Positions 52,823 to 62,576 of a DNA stretch of 64,000 nt are shown piece after piece. The position numbers and the translations under genes were made by a program. The DNA comes from Mobiluncus curtisii subsp. curtisii ATCC 35241 (GTDB taxonomy: Bacteria > Actinomycetota > Actinomycetes > Actinomycetales > Actinomycetaceae), in assembly GCF_000146285.1 (NCBI RefSeq), contig NZ_GL385912.1:140875-204874 (forward strand), given 5' to 3'. The notes under the pieces are model-generated. The model did not search any database and had not been told where the DNA came from. It was given only the letters and a program-made list of their open reading frames with translations. Position 1 is the stretch's first letter; each line of letters starts with the position of its first letter.

Positions 52823-55510
52823 ATGCGTACTGCGGAAGTTCGTCAGCGTTGGCTGGATTTTTTTGCAAAGAATGGTCACGAGGTTCGTCCCTCGGTGCCA
52901 CTTATTTCTCCCGACCCCTCGATTTTGTTCACTATCGCGGGGATGGTTCCGTTCATTCCTTACATTGTGGGGACTGAACCGGCACCGTGGCCGCGAGCCA
53001 CATCGGTGCAAAAGTGTATTCGCACTAACGATATTGATGAGGTCGGGAAGACCACTCGTCACGGTACTTTCTTTCAGATGTGCGGGAACTTTTCTTTCGG
53101 TGACTACTTTAAGGAAGGTGCTTCGAAGTTTGCCTGGGACCTGTTGACCGGCAGTCAAAAGGACGGCGGTTACGGTCTGGATGGCGACAAGCTTTGGGTC
53201 ACCATTTGGGAGCAAGACGAAGCCGCTTGGGACATTTGGACTCGGCAAATCGGTCTGGACCCCACCCACGTCCAAAAACTTCCGCGCGAAGAAATCTTTT
53301 GGGATACCGGTCAGCCCGGTCCTGCCGGTCCCTGTGCGGAGATTCACTTGGATCGCGGTCCCGAATACGGTCCCGAGGGCGGTCCGGAAGTTGACACGCA
53401 AGGCGACCGCTACCTAGAACTGTGGAACCTGGTTTTTGATGAATTTCTCCGTGGCGAGGGCACTGGGAAGGATTACCCACTGCTGGGTAAGCTCGACCAG
53501 ACCGCTATCGATACAGGCTTGGGCTTGGAACGTCTGGCTTTCGTCCTCCAAGGCAAAGACAACATGTACGAAATCGACGAAGTGTTCCCCGTCATTGCCG
53601 CCGCTCAGGATATGTCTGGACGTCGCTACACCTCTAGTACTGACCAGATGGATGTGCATTTCCGTATCGTGGCTGATCATGTGCGTTCCAGCCTGATGTT
53701 GATTGGCGATGGGGTTCGTCCCGGCAATGAGGGGCGAGGCTACGTGCTGCGCCGCTTGATGCGCCGCGCAGTCCGTTCCATGCGACTGTTGGGCGTATCC
53801 GAGGCTGTCATGCCACAGTTGTTACCGGCTTCCATGAATGTGATGAAAGCCTCCTATCCGGAACTGGAAAAGGACTGGGATACTATCTCCGAAGTGGCTT
53901 ATGCCGAGGAGGACGCTTTCCGTCGCACTCTCGATGCCGGAACCGTCATCTTGGATACCGCGGTGGCGAAAGCGAAACAGTCCGGTGCGGCTCTGAGCGG
54001 CGATGATGCTTTCCAACTGCATGACACTTATGGTTTCCCCTTGTCCCTGACCTTAGAAATCGCAGCGGAAGCCGGAGTTAAGGTGGACGAGAAACGTTTC
54101 ACTGAGCTGATGAATGAGCAAAAGCAGCGTGCCCGAGCGGATGCCGTTGCCAAAAAGACCGGTCACGTGGACACACACGTTTATCACGAGTTGGCTGCGA
54201 AACTAGGCGAAAACAACACGGTGGAGTTCCTGGGATACACCGAAACCAGTGCTCCGGCGCGAGTGGTCGGCATCTTGCAGGACGGCAAACCGGTACCGGT
54301 CGCGACAGCGCCGGCTACCATTGAAGTCTTGCTAGATCGGACCCCGTTCTATGCCGAAGCCGGCGGGCAACTGGCTGACCAAGGTCAGATTACTTTCGCT
54401 GGTGGTGGCGTACTGGATGTGGCTGATGTCCAGGCTCCCGTGAAGGGATTGCCGATGCACCGGGGAACTTTGACGGAAGGTCAGGTCACCCTCGGTGAGG
54501 ACGCTCAAGCCACGATTGATGTGGAGCGTCGTGGAGCGATTGCACGGGCGCACACCTCTACCCATGTCATTCACCAGATTCTGTTGGATTCTTTAGGACA
54601 AGGCGCGACTCAAGCGGGGTCGGAAAATGCTCCCTGGCACGTCCGGTTTGATTTCCGCAATGCGAAGGCTCTCCCCGATTCTTTAATGGCAGACATTGAG
54701 GCGGAAGCTAACGAACGGGTACAGACCAATATGACTGTTACCGACTACCAGATGCCGATTGAAGAAGCTCGCAAGACTGGTGCCCAGGCAATTTTCGGGG
54801 AAAAGTACGGCAAGATTGTGCGGATTGTTGATATTGGCGACGGTTGGTCCAGGGAGTTCTGTGGCGGCACTCACGTGCCGTTGACTGGGCATATTGGGTC
54901 TATTGCTTTACTGGGAGAATCCTCAATTGGCTCTGGGGTACGGCGTATCGAAGCGTTGGTTGGAAACGGTGCGTCGGGATTCCAAGCGAAAGAACACGCG
55001 TTGGTGTCTCAGGTCACGCAGCTGGTCGGTGCCAAGCCGGAAACCCTGGTGGAACGGATTACTTCCCTAATGGATCGGCTTAAGACCGCGGAAAAAGAAC
55101 TCGAAAAGACCCGGTTGGCAGCATTGCTGTCCAATCTGGACGACTACGCTAAATCTGCTGAAACGCTGTGTGGCGTACAGGTCATTCACCAGTTCGCCCC
55201 AGCAGGTTCTGTGGACGACTTGCGTCAAGCAGCCACCACTTTGCGAGCACGATTCTCTAACGCAAATCCGGCGGTCGTTGCTTTGGCAGCCGTTATTGGC
55301 GGAAAACCAATGCTGGTTGTGGCAGTGAACGAAGCGGCTCGTGAAAAGGGCGTGAAAGCTGGGGCGCTGGTAAAGGCCGGTGCCGCTGCGATGGGCGGTG
55401 GCGGCGGCGGCAAGGATGACTTGGCGCAAGGTGGTGGAGCCCTCGCTGGGAAACCCGAAACCGGTCTGAATGCCCTCGTGGATACCCTGCGAACCATACT
55501 CACGAAGTAA
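52823..55510 (+). CDS. alaS: alanyl-tRNA synthetase
   Basis: Class II synthetase with editing domain, 895 residues. The catalytic core shows FTIAGMVPFIPYI, SVQKCIRTNDIDEVGKTTRH and MCGNFSFGDYF. The editing domain has HTSTHVIHQIL and the later CGGTHVP, giving the His and Cys zinc ligands. The C-terminal C-Ala domain ends with a Gly-rich GGGGGGKDDLAQGGG. The start ATG 52823 has a purine-rich stretch before it. It leads the long alaS-ruvX-mltG-aro operon. Confidence 0.97.
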   Translation: MRTAEVRQRWLDFFAKNGHEVRPSVPLISPDPSILFTIAGMVPFIPYIVGTEPAPWPRATSVQKCIRTNDIDEVGKTTRHGTFFQMCGNFSFGDYFKEGASKFAWDLLTGSQKDGGYGLDGDKLWVTIWEQDEAAWDIWTRQIGLDPTHVQKLPREEIFWDTGQPGPAGPCAEIHLDRGPEYGPEGGPEVDTQGDRYLELWNLVFDEFLRGEGTGKDYPLLGKLDQTAIDTGLGLERLAFVLQGKDNMYEIDEVFPVIAAAQDMSGRRYTSSTDQMDVHFRIVADHVRSSLMLIGDGVRPGNEGRGYVLRRLMRRAVRSMRLLGVSEAVMPQLLPASMNVMKASYPELEKDWDTISEVAYAEEDAFRRTLDAGTVILDTAVAKAKQSGAALSGDDAFQLHDTYGFPLSLTLEIAAEAGVKVDEKRFTELMNEQKQRARADAVAKKTGHVDTHVYHELAAKLGENNTVEFLGYTETSAPARVVGILQDGKPVPVATAPATIEVLLDRTPFYAEAGGQLADQGQITFAGGGVLDVADVQAPVKGLPMHRGTLTEGQVTLGEDAQATIDVERRGAIARAHTSTHVIHQILLDSLGQGATQAGSENAPWHVRFDFRNAKALPDSLMADIEAEANERVQTNMTVTDYQMPIEEARKTGAQAIFGEKYGKIVRIVDIGDGWSREFCGGTHVPLTGHIGSIALLGESSIGSGVRRIEALVGNGASGFQAKEHALVSQVTQLVGAKPETLVERITSLMDRLKTAEKELEKTRLAALLSNLDDYAKSAETLCGVQVIHQFAPAGSVDDLRQAATTLRARFSNANPAVVALAAVIGGKPMLVVAVNEAAREKGVKAGALVKAGAAAMGGGGGGKDDLAQGGGALAGKPETGLNALVDTLRTILTK

Positions 55511-55514
55511 GCAA

Positions 55515-55547
55515 CTTGTCGGTTCGGGCTGGTCCCGAGCCGACAAG
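55515..55547 (+). promoter_or_regulatory. intercistronic hairpin alaS-ruvX
   Basis: A 14-bp stem with one G-T pair (55515-55528 with 55534-55547), five-base loop and no T-run. The ribosome site of ruvX follows at once. It may limit read-through or protect the alaS message. Confidence 0.55.
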
Positions 55548-55569
55548 TCGAGAGGAGATAGCGCACAGG

Positions 55570-56028
55570 ATGGTTGCCGGAAACTTTCTCGCCATAGACG
55601 TGGGCAAGGCGCGCATCGGAGTCGCCCGCTCGGTGTCGGGTACCTCCTTGGCTCTACCGGTGAAGACTCTACAGGTGCAGCTGGACGGTTCTGAACTGGA
55701 TGAACTGTTGGCAATCATTACGGACAGTAACCCTGCAGCTGTGTTTGTGGGCTTGCCGAAACTGATGAGTGGCAAAGAAGGCGAGGCGGCGCGGATGGCA
55801 CGGTCTTACGCCCGGCGTTTAGTGCGGCGACTTGGTGAGCTACCGGTGCATCTCATTGATGAACGATTGAGCTCGGCTGATGCGCACGCCAAACTGCAAC
55901 AAGCGGGAGTCTGCGCCCGCCGCCAAAAGGAGATGGTTGACCAACTTGCTGCCGTGACCATCCTCACGCGAGCTTTAGAAACTTTAACTCAAACAGGAAA
56001 CTTACCTGGTGAGTTGGTTATCATTTAG
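55570..56028 (+). CDS. ruvX: RuvX/YqgF family nuclease
   Basis: 152 residues, RNase H-like fold. The first acidic site is AIDVGKARIGVA, the middle VFVGLPKLMSGKEG, and the last acidic pair IDERLSSADAH. Homologues mature the 5' end of 16S rRNA. ATG 55570 is chosen, with GAGAGGAG 12 nt upstream; the longer frame from 55516 would run through the hairpin. In the usual actinobacterial order alaS-ruvX-mltG-aroE. Confidence 0.92.
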   Translation: MVAGNFLAIDVGKARIGVARSVSGTSLALPVKTLQVQLDGSELDELLAIITDSNPAAVFVGLPKLMSGKEGEAARMARSYARRLVRRLGELPVHLIDERLSSADAHAKLQQAGVCARRQKEMVDQLAAVTILTRALETLTQTGNLPGELVII

Positions 56029-56052
56029 TAAACCACGGAACAAGGGAAGTAC

Positions 56053-57531
56053 ATGTCAGAAACTGAAGATTTAGCTTCGATGGGACCCCGACGCCGACGT
56101 CGGTATTTGGCTCAACACGGTCAGGCAGCCTTGAGTCAGCTTGACTCGCAGTCTCCCGCGACCTCGGCACTTCCACCCGAGGCGGCTCTTCCGCAGACTC
56201 CAATACCGGCGTCGCCTTTCGTCGCATCTCCGTACACAACGGTTCAGCCAGAACCACACGAACTTCCAAACTTTCGTGACTATCACGAGGAACCTCACCC
56301 CCCGTCTTTTCCCCGCGTGACCCCAGACATACCCCCAGCCGCAGACACGACCTGGGAATCTCTGTTACAGGACACGCAGGTTACTCCCGCCGAGCAACCT
56401 GAAGTTACTCTGAGTGACAATCGTCGGCGTGATAAGCGATCCCGAATTCGGCGCCGTAAAACTATGCGCAATCGCACTTTTATCATCCTGGCTATAGTCG
56501 TGACGCTGCTGGTGATAGCGATTGTTTTTGGTGCCATCATCTTCAACCGTTGGTTGAGCGCAAAGGGAGCCGATTATGAAGGCAGCGGCACCGGTCAGGT
56601 CATGGTGACCGTTCCCGAGGGTGCTCTGGGGTCAGACATTGGTAGCATTCTGGCTAAAGCGCAGGTCGTGGCCTCTTCACAGGCTTTCTTTAATGCCTGC
56701 CGTGACCAAGAGGCGGCGTGTTCTGCGATTCAGCCCGGAACTTATGCCATGGCTAAACACATGTCTGCCGTCAACGCTTTGTCAATCTTGATTGACAAAG
56801 CAAACCGGGTCGATGATCAAATTACGATTGGTCCCGGTCTGACAAAGTGGCAGGTCAAAGAGCAGCTAGTCAACACTGCTGGATTCAGCGATGCGGACGT
56901 GGAGGCAGCTTTTGCCAAAGCTCCAGGGCTACCCAAAGTCGCTGGGGGAAATATCGAAGGCTGGTTAGCTCCCGGAACGTACCTAGTGGGACCTGGTCAG
57001 GACGCGACCGAAACGGTGCGCCAGATGGTGGCAGCGAACGTGAAACGGCTGCGAGAGTCAGGAATTCCTGAAGACCAGTGGGAGACTTTCCTCACCAAGG
57101 CATCTATCGTCCAGCGTGAGGGCAGTGACCTGCAAAAACAGGACTATGCAAAGATTGCTCGGGTTCTGGAAAACCGCATGGATACGAGCAAAGAAACCGT
57201 CGGGTTCTTGAACATGGATTCCACGGTTATCTACGGCTTGGGTGAAGCCTCGAAATCGCGCAAAATTCCGACCTCCGGTGAGGTTGCTGACGCTTCCAAT
57301 CCGTACAATACTTACCGTCACAAGGGGCTTCCGCCGGGACCTATCGGGGTCGTGGGTCAGGACGCTTTTGACGGTACCCACAACCCGCCACCGGGAGACT
57401 GGCTTTACTTCACCACGGTAGATTTGAACACTGGTGAAACCCGGTTCAGTGCGACCATGGAGGAACAGAAAGCCAATGTGGAGTTGTTGAAACAGTTCTG
57501 TAAGGATCACTCCAATATTTGTAAAGGGTAG
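56053..57531 (+). CDS. mltG: endolytic murein transglycosylase MltG
   Basis: 492 residues. A long cytoplasmic, Pro-rich N-terminus (about 130 residues), a basic stop (RRRDKRSRIRRRKTMR), one membrane helix (FIILAIVVTLLVIAIVFGAI), a LysM-like region and the YceG catalytic domain. The key Glu is in LTKASIVQREGSD, and NMDSTVIYGLG and NPYNTYRHKGLPPGPI follow. It cuts nascent glycan strands and sets their length. AAGGGAAG before ATG 56053. Confidence 0.93.
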   Translation: MSETEDLASMGPRRRRRYLAQHGQAALSQLDSQSPATSALPPEAALPQTPIPASPFVASPYTTVQPEPHELPNFRDYHEEPHPPSFPRVTPDIPPAADTTWESLLQDTQVTPAEQPEVTLSDNRRRDKRSRIRRRKTMRNRTFIILAIVVTLLVIAIVFGAIIFNRWLSAKGADYEGSGTGQVMVTVPEGALGSDIGSILAKAQVVASSQAFFNACRDQEAACSAIQPGTYAMAKHMSAVNALSILIDKANRVDDQITIGPGLTKWQVKEQLVNTAGFSDADVEAAFAKAPGLPKVAGGNIEGWLAPGTYLVGPGQDATETVRQMVAANVKRLRESGIPEDQWETFLTKASIVQREGSDLQKQDYAKIARVLENRMDTSKETVGFLNMDSTVIYGLGEASKSRKIPTSGEVADASNPYNTYRHKGLPPGPIGVVGQDAFDGTHNPPPGDWLYFTTVDLNTGETRFSATMEEQKANVELLKQFCKDHSNICKG

Positions 57532-57537
57532 CGGGTC

Positions 57538-58380
57538 GTGCCGTACTGTTTGGTCCTGGGAGACCCAATTTCACATTCTTTGTCTCCCGTCATACATCTG
57601 GCAGCGTATCGCGAACTGGGTTTGAACTGGGATTTTCGGCGCCAACAGGTTCAGCGGGGGACACTCAATGCATTCCTGTCCGGAGCGGATACCCAATTGC
57701 GTGGCTTGGCGGTGACCATGCCTCTGAAGCCAGAAGCGCTGCAGGTTGCCACTTTTGCTGACGGTTTGGCTAAAGTTACCGGCGCGGTTAACACCCTGGT
57801 CCCGGCTACGGGAGGGGACTGGACTGGATTTAATACTGACGTCCGGGGCATTGTCGAGGCTTTTCGGGGAACTACCGGGGAGGAATTGCCGTCAACGGGT
57901 AGCGCGGTTATCTTTGGCTCGGGCTCCACAGCGGCTTCTGCCCTAGCGGCTTGCGCAGAGCTGGGGATGAAAGAACTGACCATAATTTCGCGGAATACGG
58001 AACAAACGGGGGCAGCCTTTCAAGCCGCACGACGGATGGGCTTGTGCATTTCCGCAGTGGCGTGGCACCAGACCGAGGCGGTCAACCGAGCCCTGAGCGT
58101 GGCATGCCTGCTGATGGGAACAGTTCCCGCCCCCGTCCAAGATGCCCTGCCCATGGCACAGCTGCGGATTAATCCGAATTCGATATTACTGGACGCGGCT
58201 TACGCACCGTGGCCGACTCCGGTCGCCCGCTGGGCAAAGTCCTGCGGTGCTCAGATTATCCCTGGTTGGGAAATGCTGCTGCACCAAGGCGTCGCTCAGG
58301 TTAAATTGTTCACCGGAGAGGAAATTGACGCTGCGGTTTTACGCCCCACTTTGCAGAAAGTCGTCAACTCCACAGATTAG
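57538..58380 (+). CDS. aroE: shikimate dehydrogenase
   Basis: NADP-dependent fourth step of the shikimate pathway, 280 residues. Substrate part: LGDPISHSLSPVIHLAAYRE, with Lys in TMPLKPEAL and NTLVPATGGDWTGFNTDVRG. The nucleotide part has IFGSGSTAASALAACAELG. The conserved end is IIPGWEMLLHQGVAQ. GTG 57538 comes 6 nt after mltG. Lys, Asn and Asp active residues appear intact, so it should be active, though the group also has quinate-type relatives. Confidence 0.92.
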   Translation: MPYCLVLGDPISHSLSPVIHLAAYRELGLNWDFRRQQVQRGTLNAFLSGADTQLRGLAVTMPLKPEALQVATFADGLAKVTGAVNTLVPATGGDWTGFNTDVRGIVEAFRGTTGEELPSTGSAVIFGSGSTAASALAACAELGMKELTIISRNTEQTGAAFQAARRMGLCISAVAWHQTEAVNRALSVACLLMGTVPAPVQDALPMAQLRINPNSILLDAAYAPWPTPVARWAKSCGAQIIPGWEMLLHQGVAQVKLFTGEEIDAAVLRPTLQKVVNSTD

Positions 58381-58454
58381 AATAAGTGCGAGCTTTGTCT
58401 CATGATTTGCAGGCTCCCTATGCAGTTACAGCGCAGTAACGAGAGAGAGGACCG

Positions 58455-59138
58455 ATGCTCTGGCACGTTTTGACATGGATTTTTAGCGGAATTTGGGGTT
58501 TCGTGGTGGGCGCACTGACCACCAAAATCCTGCGTCAACGCCATCTCGAACTGCCAGATTTGCATTACCTACCGTTTTCACTGTGCCTCACCTTTGTTAC
58601 GGTATTAATTAACGTCGCCCAGTGGCTCATTCTGGAATACTTTTCAAACGACATGTGTTGCACGCATCTGTTGCTTACGCTACCGGTGTATTTGAGTACC
58701 GCTCCGTTCTGTGCGTTATTCCTGACTGACGCCCGCTATCGGCTGCTGCCGAACCGGTTGCTGGGATTGGGAGCGGCTATGCTTCTGCCTCTGTTGAGTA
58801 TTCTCGCCATAATCCTGCATGACCCGGAGGCGCTGGCACGGGTCTGGGGTTTGTCTTTGGCTATGGGGTTGGTTCTGGCTTTCGCCACGCATTTCGGTTT
58901 AGGGATGGGAGACGTCAAACTCGGAGCGCTACTCAGTGCCTGGTTAGGTCTTTATGATTGGTTTGCACCCCTGGTCATGCTGCTGTTGGCATCCTTTTTA
59001 GCCGGAGTGTTTGCCCTAATTCTCATCATCAGCAAGAAGCTCGATTTAGACAATGACATTGCTTTTGGTCCCTGGCTCATCACGGGTGCGTTCATTACGT
59101 GGGTCGTGTATCTCCCTTCGATATTGGACGGTATCTAG
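58455..59138 (+). CDS. A24-family prepilin peptidase
   Basis: Polytopic membrane protein of 227 residues. The two catalytic Asp motifs are TDARYRLLPNRLL and GLGMGDVKLGALL. The N-terminal methyltransferase domain and its two CXXC pairs are missing, so it is a short peptidase-only form. About six to seven helices. It sits in the aro operon between aroE and aroC, a frequent actinobacterial position, and no pilin or secretion genes are near. Substrates, perhaps Tad or type IV pilins, must be encoded elsewhere. GAGAGAGAGG before ATG 58455. Confidence 0.85.
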   Translation: MLWHVLTWIFSGIWGFVVGALTTKILRQRHLELPDLHYLPFSLCLTFVTVLINVAQWLILEYFSNDMCCTHLLLTLPVYLSTAPFCALFLTDARYRLLPNRLLGLGAAMLLPLLSILAIILHDPEALARVWGLSLAMGLVLAFATHFGLGMGDVKLGALLSAWLGLYDWFAPLVMLLLASFLAGVFALILIISKKLDLDNDIAFGPWLITGAFITWVVYLPSILDGI

Positions 59139-59207
59139 CTGGGGTTGCTATCACGAGGGCGGGGCATCCGGTTCGGGATGTTTTGCGAAATGTGGCAAGA
59201 TGAACTC

Positions 59208-60455
59208 ATGCTGGAATGTGTCACTGCGGGGGAATCGCACGGAGCTGCCCTGGTCGCTGTGCTCAGCGGGTTACCTGCGGGCATTGAAATCACCACTGAT
59301 ACCCTGACCAAAGCCCTGGAACAACGGAGAAGGGGATACGGCAGGGGAGCGCGCCAAAAGTTTGAGCAGGACGTGGTGACCATCCTGTCGGGGTTGCGTC
59401 ACGGAAAAACGTTGGGTTCTCCGGTAGCTGTAGAAATTAAGAACACAGAATGGCCCAGATGGCAGACTGTCATGAGCCCGGACCCGGTGCCTCGTCGGGC
59501 GCTGCTTCGGGACGCGGGGCGAGGCGACGTGCGTGAGGTGGCACGGAACCAGAAACTTACGAAACCGCGGCCGGGACATGCTGATTTTGCAGGCATGATG
59601 AAGTACGGCTTCACTGATGCCCGTAATGTGTTGGAACGTTCTTCGGCTCGCGAAACCGCTGCCCGGGTGGCGTTGGGGGCTTTTGCGCAAGCATTTCTGG
59701 ATCAGGTCGCAGGTATTCGTATAGTGTCTCATGTCACGTCCCTGGGACCGGTTTCGGTTTCTCTGCGTGCCCCGGTGCCTCGACCAGAAGATGTGGATTA
59801 TCTGGATCGTGACCCGGTGCGCTGCTTGGATCCGCATACGTCTGAACAGATGGTGCAGGCTATCGACCAAGCGCAGCATACGGGTGACACTTTAGGAGGA
59901 GTGATTCAGGTCATTGCTTACGGGGTGCCGGTCGGTTTAGGCTCTCACGTGAGCCGCGACCGCCGGCTGGATGCGCGTCTCGCCGCTGCCTTGGTTTCTA
60001 TGCAAGCTGTAAAAGGGATCGAAATTGGTGCTGCTTTCCTGCAAGCCTCCCTGCCTGGCAGCAAAGCTCACGACCCTCTCTACCGCGGTGACCAGCCAGC
60101 TGAGGCAAACACCGGCTTGGGCATGATAGTGCGCCCCAGTAACCTGGCAGGTGGCATCGAAGGCGGAATGTCCAACGGCAATCCGATTGTGGTCTCTGCT
60201 GCGGTGAAACCTATCTCTACAGTGCCCCACGCCCTACCCACCCTGGATGTGGCAGATGGCAGCCCTGCAACCGGGTTACACCAGCGTTCGGATACAACCG
60301 CCGTGGTACCGGCGGCGGTCATCGCGCAGTCCGAAGTTGCCCTGGTGCTGGCTGATGCTCTGTTGGAAAAAACTGGCGGGGATTCGGCCGCGGAGTGTTC
60401 GCGAAACTTATGGGCTTATTTGGACGAAGTCACCCAAAGGAACACATTTTCATGA
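59208..60455 (+). CDS. aroC: chorismate synthase
   Basis: Last step of the shikimate pathway, using reduced FMN; 415 residues. Signature parts: MLECVTAGESHGAALVAVL, RRRGYGRGARQKFEQDVV, ARETAARVALGAFAQAFL, GGIEGGMSNGNPIVVSAAVK. ATG 59208 is picked because the family starts here; the frame is open to 59145 and has two more ATGs (59178, 59190) without clear sites. The stop overlaps the aroK/aroB ATG (ATGA). Confidence 0.95.
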   Translation: MLECVTAGESHGAALVAVLSGLPAGIEITTDTLTKALEQRRRGYGRGARQKFEQDVVTILSGLRHGKTLGSPVAVEIKNTEWPRWQTVMSPDPVPRRALLRDAGRGDVREVARNQKLTKPRPGHADFAGMMKYGFTDARNVLERSSARETAARVALGAFAQAFLDQVAGIRIVSHVTSLGPVSVSLRAPVPRPEDVDYLDRDPVRCLDPHTSEQMVQAIDQAQHTGDTLGGVIQVIAYGVPVGLGSHVSRDRRLDARLAAALVSMQAVKGIEIGAAFLQASLPGSKAHDPLYRGDQPAEANTGLGMIVRPSNLAGGIEGGMSNGNPIVVSAAVKPISTVPHALPTLDVADGSPATGLHQRSDTTAVVPAAVIAQSEVALVLADALLEKTGGDSAAECSRNLWAYLDEVTQRNTFS

Positions 60456-62062
60456 CTCGCAAGATTGTTTTGATGGGATTACCAACCTCCGGTAAGACCA
60501 AAACTGCCAGGCTGTTGGCTCAAATGTTGCACGCCACCTGGGTTGATACCGATTTAGAAATTGAGCGGCGTTTCGGCAAAGCTATTCCTTGGATTTTTAA
60601 AGAACTTGGGGAGGAAGGCTTTCGCGCCCTCGAATATGCGGTGGTACGGGATGTTCTGCGCGGACCAGCTCAGATTGTTTCCCTGGGAGGTGGTGCCCCA
60701 ATCTATGTCCCGACCCGTGAGTTGCTGCATGGACACACTGTCTACTATCTGAAAGCGGATCCAGACTTTCTGGTGGACCGTCGGGGGGGACGTGCCGGGC
60801 GTCCTGGATCACATAAAGGCACCCAAGTCCGTCCTTTGCTGGCAGGCGACTTGCGGAAACGGATGCATGAGCTGTATCGGGAACGAAGAGATATTTATGA
60901 AAGCATCGCTTCGGTGGTCATCGACGCGCAGCGCAAAAGTGGCGAAATAGCAAATGCCATTATCACGCAGGAAGAAACTCTGGCTGGTCGTCTCTGGGTG
61001 TCTACTCCGAGCCAACCCTATGCCGTCAGTTTCGGGCAAGATTTAAATTCTCAGGTGACCGACTTGATGAAGGCTCACACGAAAAAAGTTTTGGTGTTGA
61101 GCGCGCCTCCGGTCGCATCGGCAGCAAACAGTTTAGCGCTGCACCTAGATTCGTTGGGCAAACACGTCACCGTGAAAGTGTTGCCTGACGGAGAGGCTGC
61201 TAAGCAGCTTCCGGTGCTTTCTGAAGTATGGGAAGCAGCTGCCAGTGCCGGTCTGGAACGCCGCGATTTAGTGGTTGCCCTGGGCGGAGGAGCCACTACT
61301 GATTTGGGTGGTTTCGCGGCTGCGACCTGGCTACGCGGCATTGACCTCATCACGGTGCCGACCACCCTGCTGGCGATGGTTGATGCCGCAGTTGGAGGCA
61401 AGACTGGTATTGATTGGAGTACCGGGAAGAATTTGGTGGGAGCGTTTTATCCTCCCATCGGGGTGGCGGTGGATTTCACGACTTTGCGGACGCTCTCTCC
61501 CCAGCATCTGCGAGAAGGCTTAGCGGAGGCTCTGAAGTGTGGGTTTATCCGCGACCAACAGATTCTAGACATTGCTCAGGATAATGCGCCGGCGCTGCTG
61601 GATCCCGATTCCCCTTCGCTTCGCGAAATTATTCGGCTGGCTGTCACGGTAAAAGCCGACGTGGTATCTGCCGATTTATATGAATCAGGGCAGCGGGAAC
61701 ACCTGAATTACGGTCATACTTTGGCGCACGCCATAGAACGGGTAGAGGACTACCGTTTCCCCCATGGTCTAGCAGTGTCTATTGGGATGGTGTTTGCGGC
61801 AAACCTCGCCACGGTGCTGGGTTTAGGTTCAAAAGACTTGTCTGCGCGCCTGCGTGAGCAGCTGGAAGCTGTCGGTCTGCCCACCACCTATACCGACCAC
61901 ACTTTTGCGGAACTATTACCCGTCATGTTCACCGATAAAAAAGTTCGTGGCGGGCAGTTGCGGTTTGTCCTGCTGGAAGATTGGGGCAAACCCGTGGTCG
62001 TTCCGGTGGCTGATTCCCAAGCCCTGGTCAAGGCGGCAGAACTGACAGGAATTCCCCTGTGA
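60452..62062 (+). CDS. aroKB: bifunctional shikimate kinase / 3-dehydroquinate synthase
   Basis: A 536-residue fusion. Residues 1 to about 165 are a shikimate kinase: P-loop MGLPTSGKTKTA, WVDTDLEIERRFG, EEGFRALE, VSLGGGAPI and the lid Arg in RPLLAG. From about 185 on is AroB: VALGGGATTDLGGFAAATWL, TVPTTLLAMVDAAVGGKTGI, AEALKCGFI and LNYGHTLAHAIE, with metal ligands Glu and His in place. It does steps 2 and 5 of the pathway in one chain. AAAGGA precedes ATG 60452. Such fusions occur in some actinobacteria. The separate degenerate kinase-like gene behind it is noteworthy. Confidence 0.95.
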   Translation: MTRKIVLMGLPTSGKTKTARLLAQMLHATWVDTDLEIERRFGKAIPWIFKELGEEGFRALEYAVVRDVLRGPAQIVSLGGGAPIYVPTRELLHGHTVYYLKADPDFLVDRRGGRAGRPGSHKGTQVRPLLAGDLRKRMHELYRERRDIYESIASVVIDAQRKSGEIANAIITQEETLAGRLWVSTPSQPYAVSFGQDLNSQVTDLMKAHTKKVLVLSAPPVASAANSLALHLDSLGKHVTVKVLPDGEAAKQLPVLSEVWEAAASAGLERRDLVVALGGGATTDLGGFAAATWLRGIDLITVPTTLLAMVDAAVGGKTGIDWSTGKNLVGAFYPPIGVAVDFTTLRTLSPQHLREGLAEALKCGFIRDQQILDIAQDNAPALLDPDSPSLREIIRLAVTVKADVVSADLYESGQREHLNYGHTLAHAIERVEDYRFPHGLAVSIGMVFAANLATVLGLGSKDLSARLREQLEAVGLPTTYTDHTFAELLPVMFTDKKVRGGQLRFVLLEDWGKPVVVPVADSQALVKAAELTGIPL

Positions 62063-62505
62063 GTCGACGCTGTTCGCTAGCTTTAGTGTCTCTGCCGGGA
62101 GCTCGCCTGCAGGAGTTGGCACAGGCAATTTCGCCGAACCTCGGGCTGCCCGTAATAGGTGCAGAGGACTTCGGTTCCTGGTCGCCGCACTGCGCTCCCG
62201 CCGTGTTCGTGTTGCCCTCTGACGTGCTCGAGAGCGGGGCAACTGACCGGGTAGAGGACTTTCGGCACGCCGGGAATCCGGTCTTTTTCCTGGATCTGCC
62301 ATGGGAGGACTCGTGGCACGCGATGAACCCGGAGAATCTCCGTGACCCCAACGGCTTGCCTTGGCGCGCAGCCTATCGTCGCTTAGCCAAAAGCCGTCGC
62401 GAGCAACTCATGGCGCACGCTGACCACACGGTCGACGTGGACGGTACTTTCACAGAATTGGCGCACCGCCTGTTGAAAGTTATTACTACAAACGGCTATA
62501 GTTAG
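62059..62505 (+). CDS. degenerate shikimate kinase-like protein
   Basis: 148 residues from GTG 62059, overlapping the aroKB stop. I read it as a shikimate kinase-fold paralogue that lost its P-loop: where GxxGxGKST should be there is SLPGARLQELAQAI, and the DTD segment has become VIGAEDFGSW. The ending RREQLMAHADHTVDVDGTF closely matches the C-terminal part of true shikimate kinases. Middle segments (VFFLDLPWEDSW, LPWRAAYRRL) fit the same fold. It cannot bind ATP in the usual way, yet the ORF is intact. It could be a regulatory partner of AroKB or an early relic of a former aroK. Confidence 0.6.
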   Translation: MSRRCSLALVSLPGARLQELAQAISPNLGLPVIGAEDFGSWSPHCAPAVFVLPSDVLESGATDRVEDFRHAGNPVFFLDLPWEDSWHAMNPENLRDPNGLPWRAAYRRLAKSRREQLMAHADHTVDVDGTFTELAHRLLKVITTNGYS

Positions 62506-62576
62506 CCAGTGGTCTGCTTTTTCGGTAGACTGTTTGAGCTGATTTTGCTAACTGTTAAGACTGTAAAGGATGAAAC

